Assembly: GCF_003003035.1 (NCBI RefSeq)
Contig: NZ_PVTS01000016.1
Location: forward strand, 1-64,000
From: Marinilabilia salmonicolor
Lineage (GTDB): Bacteria > Bacteroidota > Bacteroidia > Bacteroidales > Marinilabiliaceae
DNA: 64,000 nucleotides
Direction of reading: 5' to 3'
A program made the position numbers and the translations under genes. The notes beneath the pieces were generated by a model. That model did not search any database and had not been told where the DNA came from. It worked only from the letters and a program-made list of their open reading frames with translations. This document shows, piece after piece, positions 1 to 8,224 of this stretch; within the stretch, counting starts at the first letter, position 1, and every line of letters starts with the position of its first letter.

Positions 1-156
1 TTGAGGGTTTTGTATTACCCAAAACCTTGCTTTCAAGCTGATAAATCCACAGCTGGTCTGAAAGCCACGCCCAGGCGCATATAGCCGGGACGTTGCCTGC
101 AAGCTTAACAAAAACAGCATATTCGACAAATTTCTTAAATTTGAAAGAAAAAACAT
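1..156. other. Intergenic leader before mntA
   Basis: No open frame is convincing here. The stretch contains GC-richer intergenic sequence (about positions 60-115) and ends in the A/T-rich promoter region of the first gene. The upstream gene lies outside the window. Confidence 0.4.
136..143 (+). promoter_or_regulatory. Candidate Bacteroidota -7 box (TAAATTTG)
   Basis: TAAATTTG matches the Bacteroidota sigma-A -7 consensus TAnnTTTG and lies 14 bp before the ATG of the mntA-like gene. No clear TTTG -33 element is seen at the expected spacing, so this is only a candidate. Confidence 0.35.
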
Positions 157-465
157 ATGCAACGCATTCTTACCGAAAAGAAAAATGATTTGAAACGTTT
201 ATGCGAATTGCTTAACGTAAAACGACTATATGCATTTGGTTCTGCAGTTTCGGGAGAATTCCGAGACGATAGCGACATTGATTTTCTAATTTCATTCGCC
301 GAAAATTTAACCCCAGAAGAATACGCAGATAATTACTTCTCGCTTCATTACAAACTAAGAGAACTTTTTAACCGAGAAATTGACATAGTAACTGAAAGAA
401 CCTTGTCAAATCCCTATTTTATTGAAAGCGTCAATGAATCAAAAGAATTAATCTATGAAGCGTGA
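157..465 (+). CDS. mntA: MntA-like minimal nucleotidyltransferase (antitoxin)
   Basis: A 102-residue minimal nucleotidyltransferase. The signature GSx10DxD is complete: G28-S29, then D40-I-D42, giving the metal-binding Asp pair. In characterised MntA/HepT pairs the MntA protein transfers AMP to a tyrosine in the HEPN toxin and so silences it. The gene starts with ATG after an AT-rich leader and overlaps the downstream HEPN gene by 11 bp, so the two are translationally coupled, as usual for this type VII-like toxin-antitoxin system. The family and motif are clear; antitoxin action here is inferred from the pairing. Confidence 0.85.
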   Translation: MQRILTEKKNDLKRLCELLNVKRLYAFGSAVSGEFRDDSDIDFLISFAENLTPEEYADNYFSLHYKLRELFNREIDIVTERTLSNPYFIESVNESKELIYEA

Positions 466-772
466 AATAAAAAAATATCTCTATGATATTAAAACTTCCA
501 TTGACTCGATTGAAGATTATTTAGATGGCAAAAGGGATTTCTTTGAATACCAAAACAATAAGCTACTTCGTCGTGGCATTGAGCGAGAATTAGAAATAAT
601 TGGCGAAGCAATGAATCGCGCTTTGAAAATTGACCCCGAATTAAATATTGAAAATGCCAGGCAAATTGTTGATACAAGAAACTGGGTTATTCATGGATAT
701 GATAAAGTAGATGACGTTGTAATTTGGGCAATAATTTCAAAACATCTTCCCAAATTAAAAAACAGAAATTGA
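455..772 (+). CDS. hepT: HepT-like HEPN ribonuclease toxin (DUF86)
   Basis: A 105-residue all-helical HEPN/DUF86 protein. The RNase motif Rx4HxY is intact: R75, H80 and Y82 in RNWVIHGY. Y82 is the position that MntA adenylylates in characterised systems. The ELEIIGEAMNRA helix is also typical of the family. It overlaps mntA by 11 bp. With all catalytic residues kept it should be an active toxin when not modified; the target (tRNA or mRNA) cannot be told from sequence. Its 3' end abuts a broken transglutaminase-like gene, which suggests the module inserted there. Confidence 0.85.
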   Translation: MKREIKKYLYDIKTSIDSIEDYLDGKRDFFEYQNNKLLRRGIERELEIIGEAMNRALKIDPELNIENARQIVDTRNWVIHGYDKVDDVVIWAIISKHLPKLKNRN

Positions 773-1092
773 AAACTTATTTAAATTCTATGGCAGGTGA
801 TTGTGAGGACTATTCAATAATGATGGCTGCCTGCATAAAAGCTGTTGGAGGAAAAACCAGGATTGTTTGGGTCAAAGAGCATGCTTTCCCCATTCTTTTG
901 GTAGCAAGTGACAAGCATGAATATAATCTGAAAGTCAAACCGCTTCTTAACCTTTTATTTACAGATATCTACGAAGAAGATTTCGGAGTTGTTCAAAATG
1001 AGGAAGGAATATGGTTAAACTTTGACTACACAAAGAGTTATCCAGGAGGACCATTTCTGAATAAAGAAGTAATAAAACTCATCAAAATATAA
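773..1092 (+). pseudogene. Transglutaminase-like domain, 5'-truncated remnant
   Basis: The frame open up to 1092 encodes a short transglutaminase-like core: GDCEDY (catalytic Cys), a downstream EHAFP (His) and WLNFDYT (Asp), so the Cys-His-Asp triad is visible. Homology seems to begin right where the HEPN gene stops. Full-length relatives carry a longer N-terminal part, so I read this as a gene decapitated at the toxin-antitoxin boundary. An ATG at 790 would give a 101-residue protein, so residual expression is possible. The alternative is a genuine small protein of unknown role. Confidence 0.5.
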
Positions 1093-1140
1093 TCGATTTT
1101 CCGTGGAATAATTAATACCAATCCCTAATTCAAAAAAGCA

Positions 1141-1830
1141 ATGAAGAAAACCGTATTAATAGTATTATTATCACTTTCAAGCCTGAATCTTTTCTCACAA
1201 CTAAATAAAGGAAAGACAGTTGTATCATTAGATGGAAATTATTTAAAAACCAACACTGAAAATGGTGTCACATCAAATTATAATGCGTCACAAGTTAAAA
1301 ATTTAAACCTTGGAGCGTCAGTTGGGTATTTTATAGCCGACCGAATTGAATTGGGAATAGGACTTAACTATTATTGGGAAAAAGAGTCCAGAACCAACAA
1401 ATTGATGATCACAGATTTCTATCAGGCTGAAGTGATGGATTTAAAATCAAATGGTTTTTTGCCGCATATTTATCTGGGATATTATTATCCAATTGTTAAC
1501 AGGCTCTACCTTAGTGGAAAACTAAAATTTGGATACGGTAAAATAAAATCTGAATATAGCACACTCATTGCGGGTAGATCCAATACTCCATCAGAATCTT
1601 CGTATTCCCCTCCCCCTTATACGACAATGTCGAAAGACACTTACGAAGTTGATTTATTCAATGCTGAAATCATACCGGAACTGACTTGGTTCATTTCTCC
1701 CAAAGTTGGTCTCTCTCTTGGGTTGGGAGGAGTAAAACACACAATGATTGATTGGGAAACAGATAATTCCAGTTGGTCCGTTAATTTCGATCCGGCATAT
1801 TGGAACTTTGGGTTCAAAATAAGATTATAA
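1141..1830 (+). CDS. Outer-membrane beta-barrel protein (porin-like)
   Basis: A 229-residue exported protein. An N-terminal signal peptide ends near residue 20 (hydrophobic VLIVLLSLSSL, then FSQ). The rest alternates polar and aromatic residues in strands (for example GLNYYWE, HIYLGYYYP) and finishes with NFGFKIRL, a typical barrel-closing strand ending in a hydrophobic residue. This is the small OmpW/PorT-like barrel type common in Bacteroidota. No substrate can be assigned. It stands alone, about 50 bp after the transglutaminase remnant. Confidence 0.7.
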   Translation: MKKTVLIVLLSLSSLNLFSQLNKGKTVVSLDGNYLKTNTENGVTSNYNASQVKNLNLGASVGYFIADRIELGIGLNYYWEKESRTNKLMITDFYQAEVMDLKSNGFLPHIYLGYYYPIVNRLYLSGKLKFGYGKIKSEYSTLIAGRSNTPSESSYSPPPYTTMSKDTYEVDLFNAEIIPELTWFISPKVGLSLGLGGVKHTMIDWETDNSSWSVNFDPAYWNFGFKIRL

Positions 1831-1913
1831 TTCGCCAATAACACAGGCCTACCCCCAACCACAAAAAGCACTTGATTATCACAAACAAAACCACAACATT
1901 ATAAAAAAGAAAA

Positions 1914-1953
1914 GGTTAAAAGAAACCTGTTAATCACATCGTTTCTTTTAACC
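1914..1953. terminator. Bidirectional hairpin between OMP gene and sod
   Basis: A perfect 13-bp stem: GGTTAAAAGAAAC (1914-1926) pairs with GTTTCTTTTAACC (1941-1953) around a 14-nt loop. On the minus strand it is followed by a T-rich run. It sits between two convergent genes and can serve both. Confidence 0.7.
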
Positions 1954-1986
1954 TCTATATCTTTTTAAGAATAGAAAAAAGTCACA

Positions 1987-2724
1987 TTATCCCTTCCATT
2001 CTCCTTTATTGGCCTTCTCCCAACGTTTGCTTACCGTTTTCCAATCCACTACATTCCAGAAATTGTCCACATAAGTGCCACGCATATTCTGATACTTCAG
2101 GTAATAAGCATGCTCCCAAACATCCAGCGCAAGTAGTGGAATACCGTTCTCAGAAACAACATCCATCAAAGGATTGTCCTGATTAGGCGTGGAGGTTACT
2201 TTCAATTTTTTATTGCCATCGAGATAGAGCCAAGCCCAACCACTGCCAAATTGGGTCTTTGCAGCATCTGAAAATTCCTTTTTAAACTCATCCATCGAAC
2301 CGAAATCCTTAACCAAAGCATTCAGCAGGCGGGCCGATGGCTCACCTCCATCGGGAGACATATTTTCCCAAAACAACCGGTGATTGTAGTAACCACCACC
2401 ATTATTACGGACAGATTCGCTGTGCCCGGATACATTAGCAAAAATCTGATGCATTGCCGTAGTTTCCATCTCGGTCCCCTCGATGGCTTTCATAAACTTA
2501 CCATAATAACCACGATGGTGCTTATCGTAATGCAACTCCATCGTTTGCGCATCAATATATGGCTCCAACGCATCGTAAGCATATCCCAGTTCGGGAAATT
2601 TATGACCATCAATGGTCGCGGCTGCTGAAGCAGTTGCTCCGTTATTGTTACTTTTTTTCCCTGTGGGGACACAGGCACCTACAGCTGCCATACCCACGAG
2701 TGATAAAAAATGACGTCGTTCCAT
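1987..2724 (-). CDS. sodA: Superoxide dismutase, Mn-type, exported Tat lipoprotein
   Basis: A 245-residue Fe/Mn superoxide dismutase with an added N-terminal export region of about 40 residues. Metal ligands are H65, H115, D201 and H205 (DVWEHAYYLK). Gly111 and Gln182 (NQDNPLM) are the second-sphere pair typical of the Mn type; Fe types differ. The start ERRHFLSL resembles a twin-arginine signal, and AVGAC with Cys18 looks like a lipobox, followed by a Ser/Asn/Gly-rich linker. I infer an exported, membrane-anchored enzyme that detoxifies superoxide outside the cytoplasm, which is unusual because most family members are cytosolic. Transcribed alone. Confidence 0.9.
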   Translation of the reverse strand: MERRHFLSLVGMAAVGACVPTGKKSNNNGATASAAATIDGHKFPELGYAYDALEPYIDAQTMELHYDKHHRGYYGKFMKAIEGTEMETTAMHQIFANVSGHSESVRNNGGGYYNHRLFWENMSPDGGEPSARLLNALVKDFGSMDEFKKEFSDAAKTQFGSGWAWLYLDGNKKLKVTSTPNQDNPLMDVVSENGIPLLALDVWEHAYYLKYQNMRGTYVDNFWNVVDWKTVSKRWEKANKGEWKG

Positions 2725-2877
2725 ATTCCGTAGTTTTTAGATTTCAAAAAGTTGATTGTAGTAATAAAAACACGTAGCGAATAAAAATGTTTGATTCTCG
2801 GTCAGGTTTTAAAAAACTTAAGTTATTCAACAGCTTCAATTTCCGTGCGCTATTAGATGCTTAAACATCAGCTCAAT

Positions 2878-4121
2878 TCATTTTTTCTGAATTTGGGCCT
2901 TGCGATGTTCATCCTCAATCTCTCCGGCATTTTTCAAAGATAGTTTCGATATCACCGGGCCAAATAACTCATGAATAATTGCGGTACCGATAACAACCGT
3001 CATTATTAAGGTAGAAAAAGCATTAAAAGCCTCCTCTTTGGAAACCAGCAAAGCCAGGCCTATCACAATGCCACCTTGGGGCAACAACCCACCGGCAGTG
3101 TATTTTTTTACCTGTTTGGGAATCGAAAGATACGATGATGAGGTCCAGATACCTGTATATTTACCCAACAACCGGGCTGCTATAAACAACAGAATCAACA
3201 TTGAATTTCCCGAGAGTAAAGAAATATCGAGATGGAGCCCTGACAAAGTAAAAAAGATCACAAAAATGAGCTCTTCGGTATATCGCTCAATAAGACCAAA
3301 TATTTCATCTTTTTGCTTGTTATAGTTAATAACTACCACTCCAAGTGCCAATGTAGATAGCAACTCGTCAACTCCAATGTATGTTGCCGTACCGTAACAG
3401 GCAACTAATATTCCCAGAATCAAAACAATCAGTGCCCCATCAGTCTCCTTCTTAAAAAATGAAGAAAGCCTGTTTAATAAAAATCCAAAAGCCGCACCCA
3501 ACAACACAGCAACACCTATCTCATAGAACAGATGCCCCATCGAATCAAGCATTGAAGTATCTCCATCTCCCAGGAGCACCTTTGCTGATGCCAGTGAAAG
3601 AGTGAATAAAATGATGCCCATAATATCATCAAATGCTGCAATGCCTAAAACAGATGAGCTGACAGGCCCGCTGGCTTTGTATTCTTCAATAACTGCCAAC
3701 GTTGCCGAGGGATCTGTAGGAGCTGCAAGTGAAGCCAGCAACATACTGAAAGCCAAAGCCAGATAAATAGAATCAAAAAGATTAAAAACATACTGAACCG
3801 TCAGAAACGTCAGTAAAAAAACAAACAAATAGGCCAGCAAAGATTCAGCCAGCGTCATAATCAGGTAATTCTTTCCTTCCTTCCTGATTTTATCGAAAGA
3901 GAGCGATCCTCCTATATGGAAAGTGATTACGGCCAATGAAATATTAACCAGCGGATCCCCGGTTTCGATAAAACTATGGGGAACAATACCCAGAACCTGT
4001 GGATTGAGCAGAATACCTGCTATGATATAACCTGATATCTTAGGCAGAGAAATTCGGGCTGCCAACTCCCCCAGCAAAAAACCGGAAAAATAATGATTCC
4101 TGTAATTAATAATAAACTCAT
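2878..4121 (-). CDS. Cation:proton antiporter (CPA2/KefB type), apparent frameshift near N-terminus
   Basis: A multi-helix Na+(K+)/H+ exchanger of the CPA2 family. The main frame (to 2878, about 399 residues) has many hydrophobic helices, and the conserved AAFDDIMG and GLHLDISL segments. Its first methionine option is a TTG at 4077, which would cut off helix 1. The missing start is found in another frame: ATG at 4121 gives MSLLLITGIIIFPVF. One extra T in the six-T run (4076-4081, minus strand) would join it to LLGELAARISLPK of the main frame. So the gene has lost one base, or the assembly has a homopolymer error. If real, the protein is truncated and probably inactive. Confidence 0.8.
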
Positions 4122-4335
4122 GAAACTGAATTTTAATAATCTGAATTCAACCCTGCATTTCCAAAAGACTTGCAAATTTTTCCTAAGGAAAATATCATTT
4201 AAGTATAAAAGTACCGAAGAAAATTTGATACACACAAACTACATGTATTAAAATACAATTGGTCATTGAATGATTGGATGAAAACCGAAAGGATAAAAAA
4301 CAATTTATGATAAAATAATTACGGCACAATAAATG

Positions 4336-4343
4336 TATATTTG
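4336..4343 (+). promoter_or_regulatory. Candidate -7 box (TATATTTG)
   Basis: TATATTTG fits TAnnTTTG and lies 27 bp before the ATG of the DUF4139 gene. No matching -33 box is seen. Confidence 0.4.
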
Positions 4344-4369
4344 AACATAAAACATAACCTTCTTTTCGT

Positions 4370-5992
4370 ATGAAGACAATATTCGTATTGATTACACTGT
4401 TGAGCTTTTCTGTGATACAGGCTCAGGAACAAAAAGAGATATCATCAGAGATATCCGATGTGGTGGTTTACTTAAAAGGTGCTCAGGTTACCCGGACAGC
4501 AAATATTTCTGTTGGCTCAGGTAAATCAACACTCCTGTTCAAAGGTTTAACCCCTCGTCTCAATTCCAACAGTTTGCAGGTTGCTGCCGGAAATGGAATT
4601 ACCATTCTTTCAGTGAATCACAGCATCGATTATCTGGAATCCCAAAAATCGGATGCTCTGGCCCAAAAACTGGTCAACCGAAGAGATGAACTCCAGGACA
4701 GTATTTCACTCAACAAGAACACCCGGCAGATCTACATCAAGGAACGGGAAATGTTAATCAGCAATCAGTCTATTGGTGGACAACAGACTGGTGTTAATGT
4801 GGAACAACTTATCAGAGCGACCGATTTTTTCCGTCAACGCCTTACGGAAATTGAAAAAACTCTGTTTGAAAATAACAGAACAACTCTTGAAATGCAAAGA
4901 CGTCTGGATAAAATTAATCGCCAGCTGAACGAGTTGAATGCCCGGGACGACCAGCCCACAAGCACCATCAAAGTAACTATTTCAACCAACCGCCCCGTTA
5001 GTGCCCCGGTTGAGCTTACCTACACCGTTCATGATGCACGCTGGCAGCCATTTTACGATATCCGCGTAAAGGATACCGATGAGCCGGTAACGTTGGTTTA
5101 CAAAGCCAAGGTTTTTCAAAGCACCGATGAAAACTGGCACAACGTAAATCTGACACTCTCCACAGGCAACCCCACCATCAGCAACTACAAGCCGGAATTG
5201 CAACCCTGGTTTTTATATCCTGCACCTGTACGAATGCCGGAGGTAATGGAAACCATGAGCATTGTTGAAGACGATGTAGAACTTAATGAAGAATTGGTAA
5301 TTGAAGACAAGGAAGAAGCCAGGCCCATACGCATCAGAGGTGTGTCCTCTCTTGGAAAACAAAACGTCACCACCGTTCAGCAACAAACAACAACAGCTTT
5401 TGAAATCCAAATTCCCTACACGATTCCTTCTGATAATCAGGGATACGACGTAGCCGTTTCGGATCATCAGGTGAAAGCAGATTTCCAATACGCAACAGTG
5501 CCCAAACGCTCCCCTCACGTTTACCTGATGGCGCATATTTCGGACTGGAGTGAACTAAACCTGCTGCCCGGGCAGGCCAACATCTATTTCGATCAGACCT
5601 ATCAAGGCAAAACGGTGCTGAACCCCTACTCTTCTGAGGACACTCTTAACCTTTCCGTAGGAAGAGATCCGGGCATTATCATGGAGCGGGAACTTCAAAA
5701 AGATTTTTCATCAAAATCCTTTTTTGGCAATAATGCCAAAGAGACCAAAGCATGGAAAATTACAGTGCGAAATAGCAAAAACACCAAAGCAACTGTAATG
5801 GTGGAGGATCAATATCCTGTGTCCACCAACAGCGACATCAAGGTGGAACTGGAAGAAAATAGCGGTGCCAAAGTAAATCCAGTAACCGGGATGCTCAACT
5901 GGACGCTGCATCTGGCCCCTGGAGAAACCAAAGAATTACAGTTCATTTATACGGTTCGATACCCTAAAGAGATGGACCTGATTATCGAATAA
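4370..5992 (+). CDS. DUF4139 family protein (DUF4140 + DUF4139, mucoidy-inhibitor A type)
   Basis: A 540-residue exported protein. The signal peptide ends around residue 18 (SFSVIQAQ). The N-terminal region (SSEISDVVVYLKGAQVTR) is the DUF4140 domain. A coiled-coil-like stretch of about 90-190 follows (RDELQDSISL, LEMQRRLDKINRQLNEL). The C-terminal DUF4139 beta domain is marked by YTVHDARWQPFYDIRV and ends with FIYTVRYPKEMDL. The family is widespread in Bacteroidota and its biochemical function is not known. The gene is monocistronic, with a strong terminator behind it. Confidence 0.85.
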   Translation: MKTIFVLITLLSFSVIQAQEQKEISSEISDVVVYLKGAQVTRTANISVGSGKSTLLFKGLTPRLNSNSLQVAAGNGITILSVNHSIDYLESQKSDALAQKLVNRRDELQDSISLNKNTRQIYIKEREMLISNQSIGGQQTGVNVEQLIRATDFFRQRLTEIEKTLFENNRTTLEMQRRLDKINRQLNELNARDDQPTSTIKVTISTNRPVSAPVELTYTVHDARWQPFYDIRVKDTDEPVTLVYKAKVFQSTDENWHNVNLTLSTGNPTISNYKPELQPWFLYPAPVRMPEVMETMSIVEDDVELNEELVIEDKEEARPIRIRGVSSLGKQNVTTVQQQTTTAFEIQIPYTIPSDNQGYDVAVSDHQVKADFQYATVPKRSPHVYLMAHISDWSELNLLPGQANIYFDQTYQGKTVLNPYSSEDTLNLSVGRDPGIIMERELQKDFSSKSFFGNNAKETKAWKITVRNSKNTKATVMVEDQYPVSTNSDIKVELEENSGAKVNPVTGMLNWTLHLAPGETKELQFIYTVRYPKEMDLIIE

Positions 5993-6021
5993 ACAGTTCA
6001 TTATAAAACAATTAATCAAAC

Positions 6022-6072
6022 AAAAGATATTGTCTCTCAACCAAAAAGAACAAACAGGAGACAATATCTTTT
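6022..6072 (+). terminator. Intrinsic terminator after the DUF4139 gene
   Basis: A perfect 15-bp stem (6022-6036 with 6058-6072), with AAAAGATATTGTCTC as its left arm and a 21-nt loop, running straight into TTTTTT. Textbook rho-independent structure. Confidence 0.85.
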
Positions 6073-6163
6073 TTATACTCTCCTTCCTGAATACTCAATC
6101 CACCACTTTATTATTGAGGTTTTGCTGCACATTTTGTAGATTCGCTTATCTAAAAACGAACAA

Positions 6164-6469
6164 ATGAAAAAAATACTAATTATTACAGTCATTGCCATGT
6201 TCACAGCATGTGCCACCAGAGACATTCATGACATTGAAGAAGGAATGGCCTCGAAAGAAGTTGTTGATATAGCCGGTGAACCCACCGAGAAAGTAGAAAT
6301 GCCACTGGACATTGAATGGTGGGTGTATGAAGAAGATAAGGTGTTGTTAATATTTAAAAACGATACCGTCACCAATGTAACCTCCGAAAAGGAGATTGAA
6401 GAGTCACTGAAAGACTTTGAAAAAGGAATGGAAGACATCCAAAAAGAGATTGAAGAACTTACAAAATAG
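6164..6469 (+). CDS. Small lipoprotein, BamE/SmpA-like
   Basis: A 101-residue lipoprotein. The signal peptide has a lipobox-like MFTAC (Cys16). The segment GMASKEVVDIAGEPTEK is the turn-helix pattern of BamE/SmpA-like proteins, where a GMskeeV...GePt motif precedes beta strands (WWVYEEDKVLLIF). The C-terminus is an acidic/basic helix. Only 6 bp separate it from panE, so the two are probably cotranscribed, but no functional link is evident. BamE-like fold confidence is moderate. Confidence 0.65.
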   Translation: MKKILIITVIAMFTACATRDIHDIEEGMASKEVVDIAGEPTEKVEMPLDIEWWVYEEDKVLLIFKNDTVTNVTSEKEIEESLKDFEKGMEDIQKEIEELTK

Positions 6470-6475
6470 AGATTA

Positions 6476-7399
6476 ATGAAGATTCTGATTGTTGGAACCG
6501 GCGGTGTGGGTGGCTACTTTGGCGGTCGTCTTGCGCAGGCAGGACATAGTGTGACCTTTATTGCCCGCGGAGCTCACAAGGAAGCCATGGAAAAAAATGG
6601 ACTCGAAGTACAAAGCATCAATAGCGATTTCTCAGTGACAAAAGTCAATGTCACTGAGAAAATAAGTGAGGCAGAAGTACCCGATCTGGTCATCATTTCA
6701 GTCAAAGCATGGCAGGTAAAAGATATTGCGCAACAATTAAAATCTGTAATCGGACAAAGCACCATGGTACTCCCTTTACAAAACGGAGTTTTGGCCAGTG
6801 ACGAACTCAAAGAGTATTTGCCTGAAAAGAATGTACTCTCCGGTCTTTGCCGCATTATCAGCAAAATAGAAGGTCCCGGAAAGATTAATCATCTGGCTGT
6901 CGATCCCACCATCGTATTTGGCGAATGCGACAACAGCAAAACCGACCGTGTTTATGCCTTGGAGAAGGTTTTTAACGACAGCGGGTTTAAAGGCAGAGTA
7001 GCCAACGATATTCAGTCAGACTTATGGAAGAAGTTCATCTCTATCTGTGTTAGTGCCTGGCTCGCGGTTACAAGATCCACTTACGGAGAGGTCAGAGCGC
7101 AGCCGGAAACCCGTAAAGTAATGCGCGATTTGTTTGATGAAGTAACCGAACTGGCTCACAAAAAAGGCATCAATATTGAGTCGGATTTTGTGGACAAAAC
7201 CATGGCCTTTATCGACACTTTTCCTCCGGAATCAACCTCATCGCTAACGAGGGACGTTTGGGAAGGAAAGCCTTCTGAACTGGAATATCAGAACGGAAGC
7301 GTGGTAAAACTTGCGGATGAAATCGGATTAGATGTCCCCGTCAACCGGTTTATCTATTACTCGCTGATTTTGATGGAAAAGAAAGCAAGGAAGAAATAA
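6476..7399 (+). CDS. panE: 2-dehydropantoate 2-reductase (ketopantoate reductase)
   Basis: A 307-residue PanE/ApbA protein that reduces ketopantoate to pantoate with NADPH in pantothenate and CoA synthesis. The N-terminal Rossmann motif GTGGVGGYFGGRLA is clear. PLQNGV, and SDLWKKFI with the catalytic Lys, are in place. The C-terminal domain contains PPESTSSLTRDV and the E-Y-x-NG stretch (LEYQNGSVV) of the family. Length is normal. It follows the small lipoprotein gene by 6 bp. ApbA-family homologues sometimes act on other 2-oxoacids, so substrate is by family. Confidence 0.88.
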   Translation: MKILIVGTGGVGGYFGGRLAQAGHSVTFIARGAHKEAMEKNGLEVQSINSDFSVTKVNVTEKISEAEVPDLVIISVKAWQVKDIAQQLKSVIGQSTMVLPLQNGVLASDELKEYLPEKNVLSGLCRIISKIEGPGKINHLAVDPTIVFGECDNSKTDRVYALEKVFNDSGFKGRVANDIQSDLWKKFISICVSAWLAVTRSTYGEVRAQPETRKVMRDLFDEVTELAHKKGINIESDFVDKTMAFIDTFPPESTSSLTRDVWEGKPSELEYQNGSVVKLADEIGLDVPVNRFIYYSLILMEKKARKK

Positions 7400-7407
7400 A
7401 CTTATTG

Positions 7408-7983
7408 TTATTTGGCCAATGGGAACTCCATTCTTCCGCCGGTTTCAATATATTTTCTCCGGTCATACCCCATCAGACCTTGTTCATCAGCCTCCAACTT
7501 CAACTGATTGTAGCGCCTGGATTCTTTGGTCATTTTATTAATCTGCTGTTCCGACATCCATTCGATGTTTAGTCCCATGGGGATGGAGTCACGGGTAATC
7601 AAAGGAGAATATACTTCAGCGGAATCGCCTTTTTTTCCCGCTTTTTGCTGATAATAAGCAGAAAGCTTTTCAACATTTCCAGAAAGCATCTCAAAGTCTT
7701 CAGCGGACACATCAACTTTTGCAACCTCTCCCTCATGCCACACAAGCAATTGATAATCCTGATTATCGGGAATCAGAACACCTTGTTCAAATAAGGAATC
7801 AGGCACATCCGAAAACAAAAGATAATCAAGTTTCTCTATCAAATCGATGGTATCGCCTACCACAGGATGAAGTACAACTGGTTGCTGCGATTTTAAAGGC
7901 AGGGCAAAAAGCACGAAGACTAAAAAAAGAAATGCTGCACAACTCTTATTTATAGAGCCAAAGTGGTTAGTTTCAGGTTTCAT
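7408..7983 (-). CDS. Exported hypothetical protein
   Basis: No family recognised. Starting at the ATG at 7983 the protein has about 191 residues, with a clear hydrophobic signal segment (AAFLFLVFVLFALPLKSQ). The mature part is charged and shows VVGDTIDLIEKLDYLLFSD near its start and a C-terminal ESRRYNQLKLEADEQG helix. A longer frame exists from 8034, but the extra 17 residues precede the signal peptide, so the inner start is preferred. It faces panE tail to tail with 8 bp between stops. Confidence 0.6.
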   Translation of the reverse strand: MKPETNHFGSINKSCAAFLFLVFVLFALPLKSQQPVVLHPVVGDTIDLIEKLDYLLFSDVPDSLFEQGVLIPDNQDYQLLVWHEGEVAKVDVSAEDFEMLSGNVEKLSAYYQQKAGKKGDSAEVYSPLITRDSIPMGLNIEWMSEQQINKMTKESRRYNQLKLEADEQGLMGYDRRKYIETGGRMEFPLAK

Positions 7984-8047
7984 AAGCATAAAATTTAAAA
8001 TACTGACCCCAGAATTCCGGGACTCATAGTACAAACATAAAATTAAT

Positions 8048-8215
8048 TATTAATGCCTTACTCACAATATTTGTGTTTGTTTGGCAAAATATTGTTCAAT
8101 AATTTAAGGAAAAATGGCTACGCCATTTCTTGTTTTGGGTTCACGAATTTTTCGAATTACACAAATTAAAAACCTGTTTTACAGCATCTTTAAAACGGCA
8201 TAGCTATTTTAAGTC
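8048..8215. repeat. Repeat family C, copy 1
   Basis: Resembles 59795-59970. Shared pieces in the same order are a TGCCTTACTC..AATATTxGTGTTT block, the small hairpin AAATGGCTACGCCATTT, and a block beginning CACGAATT. Non-coding and hairpin-rich, between the hypothetical gene and hydG. Confidence 0.55.
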
Positions 8216-8224
8216 TCACCTCAT

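Noticed and set aside
90-115. Possible integron attC-like core (GCTTAAC) before mntA
   Set aside because: One RYYYAAC match without a paired GTTRRRY site, other cassettes or an integrase in the window is expected by chance.
4122-4235. Extension of the antiporter start upstream of ATG 4121
   Set aside because: The extra 38 residues are charged, AT-rich and lie before the first membrane helix.
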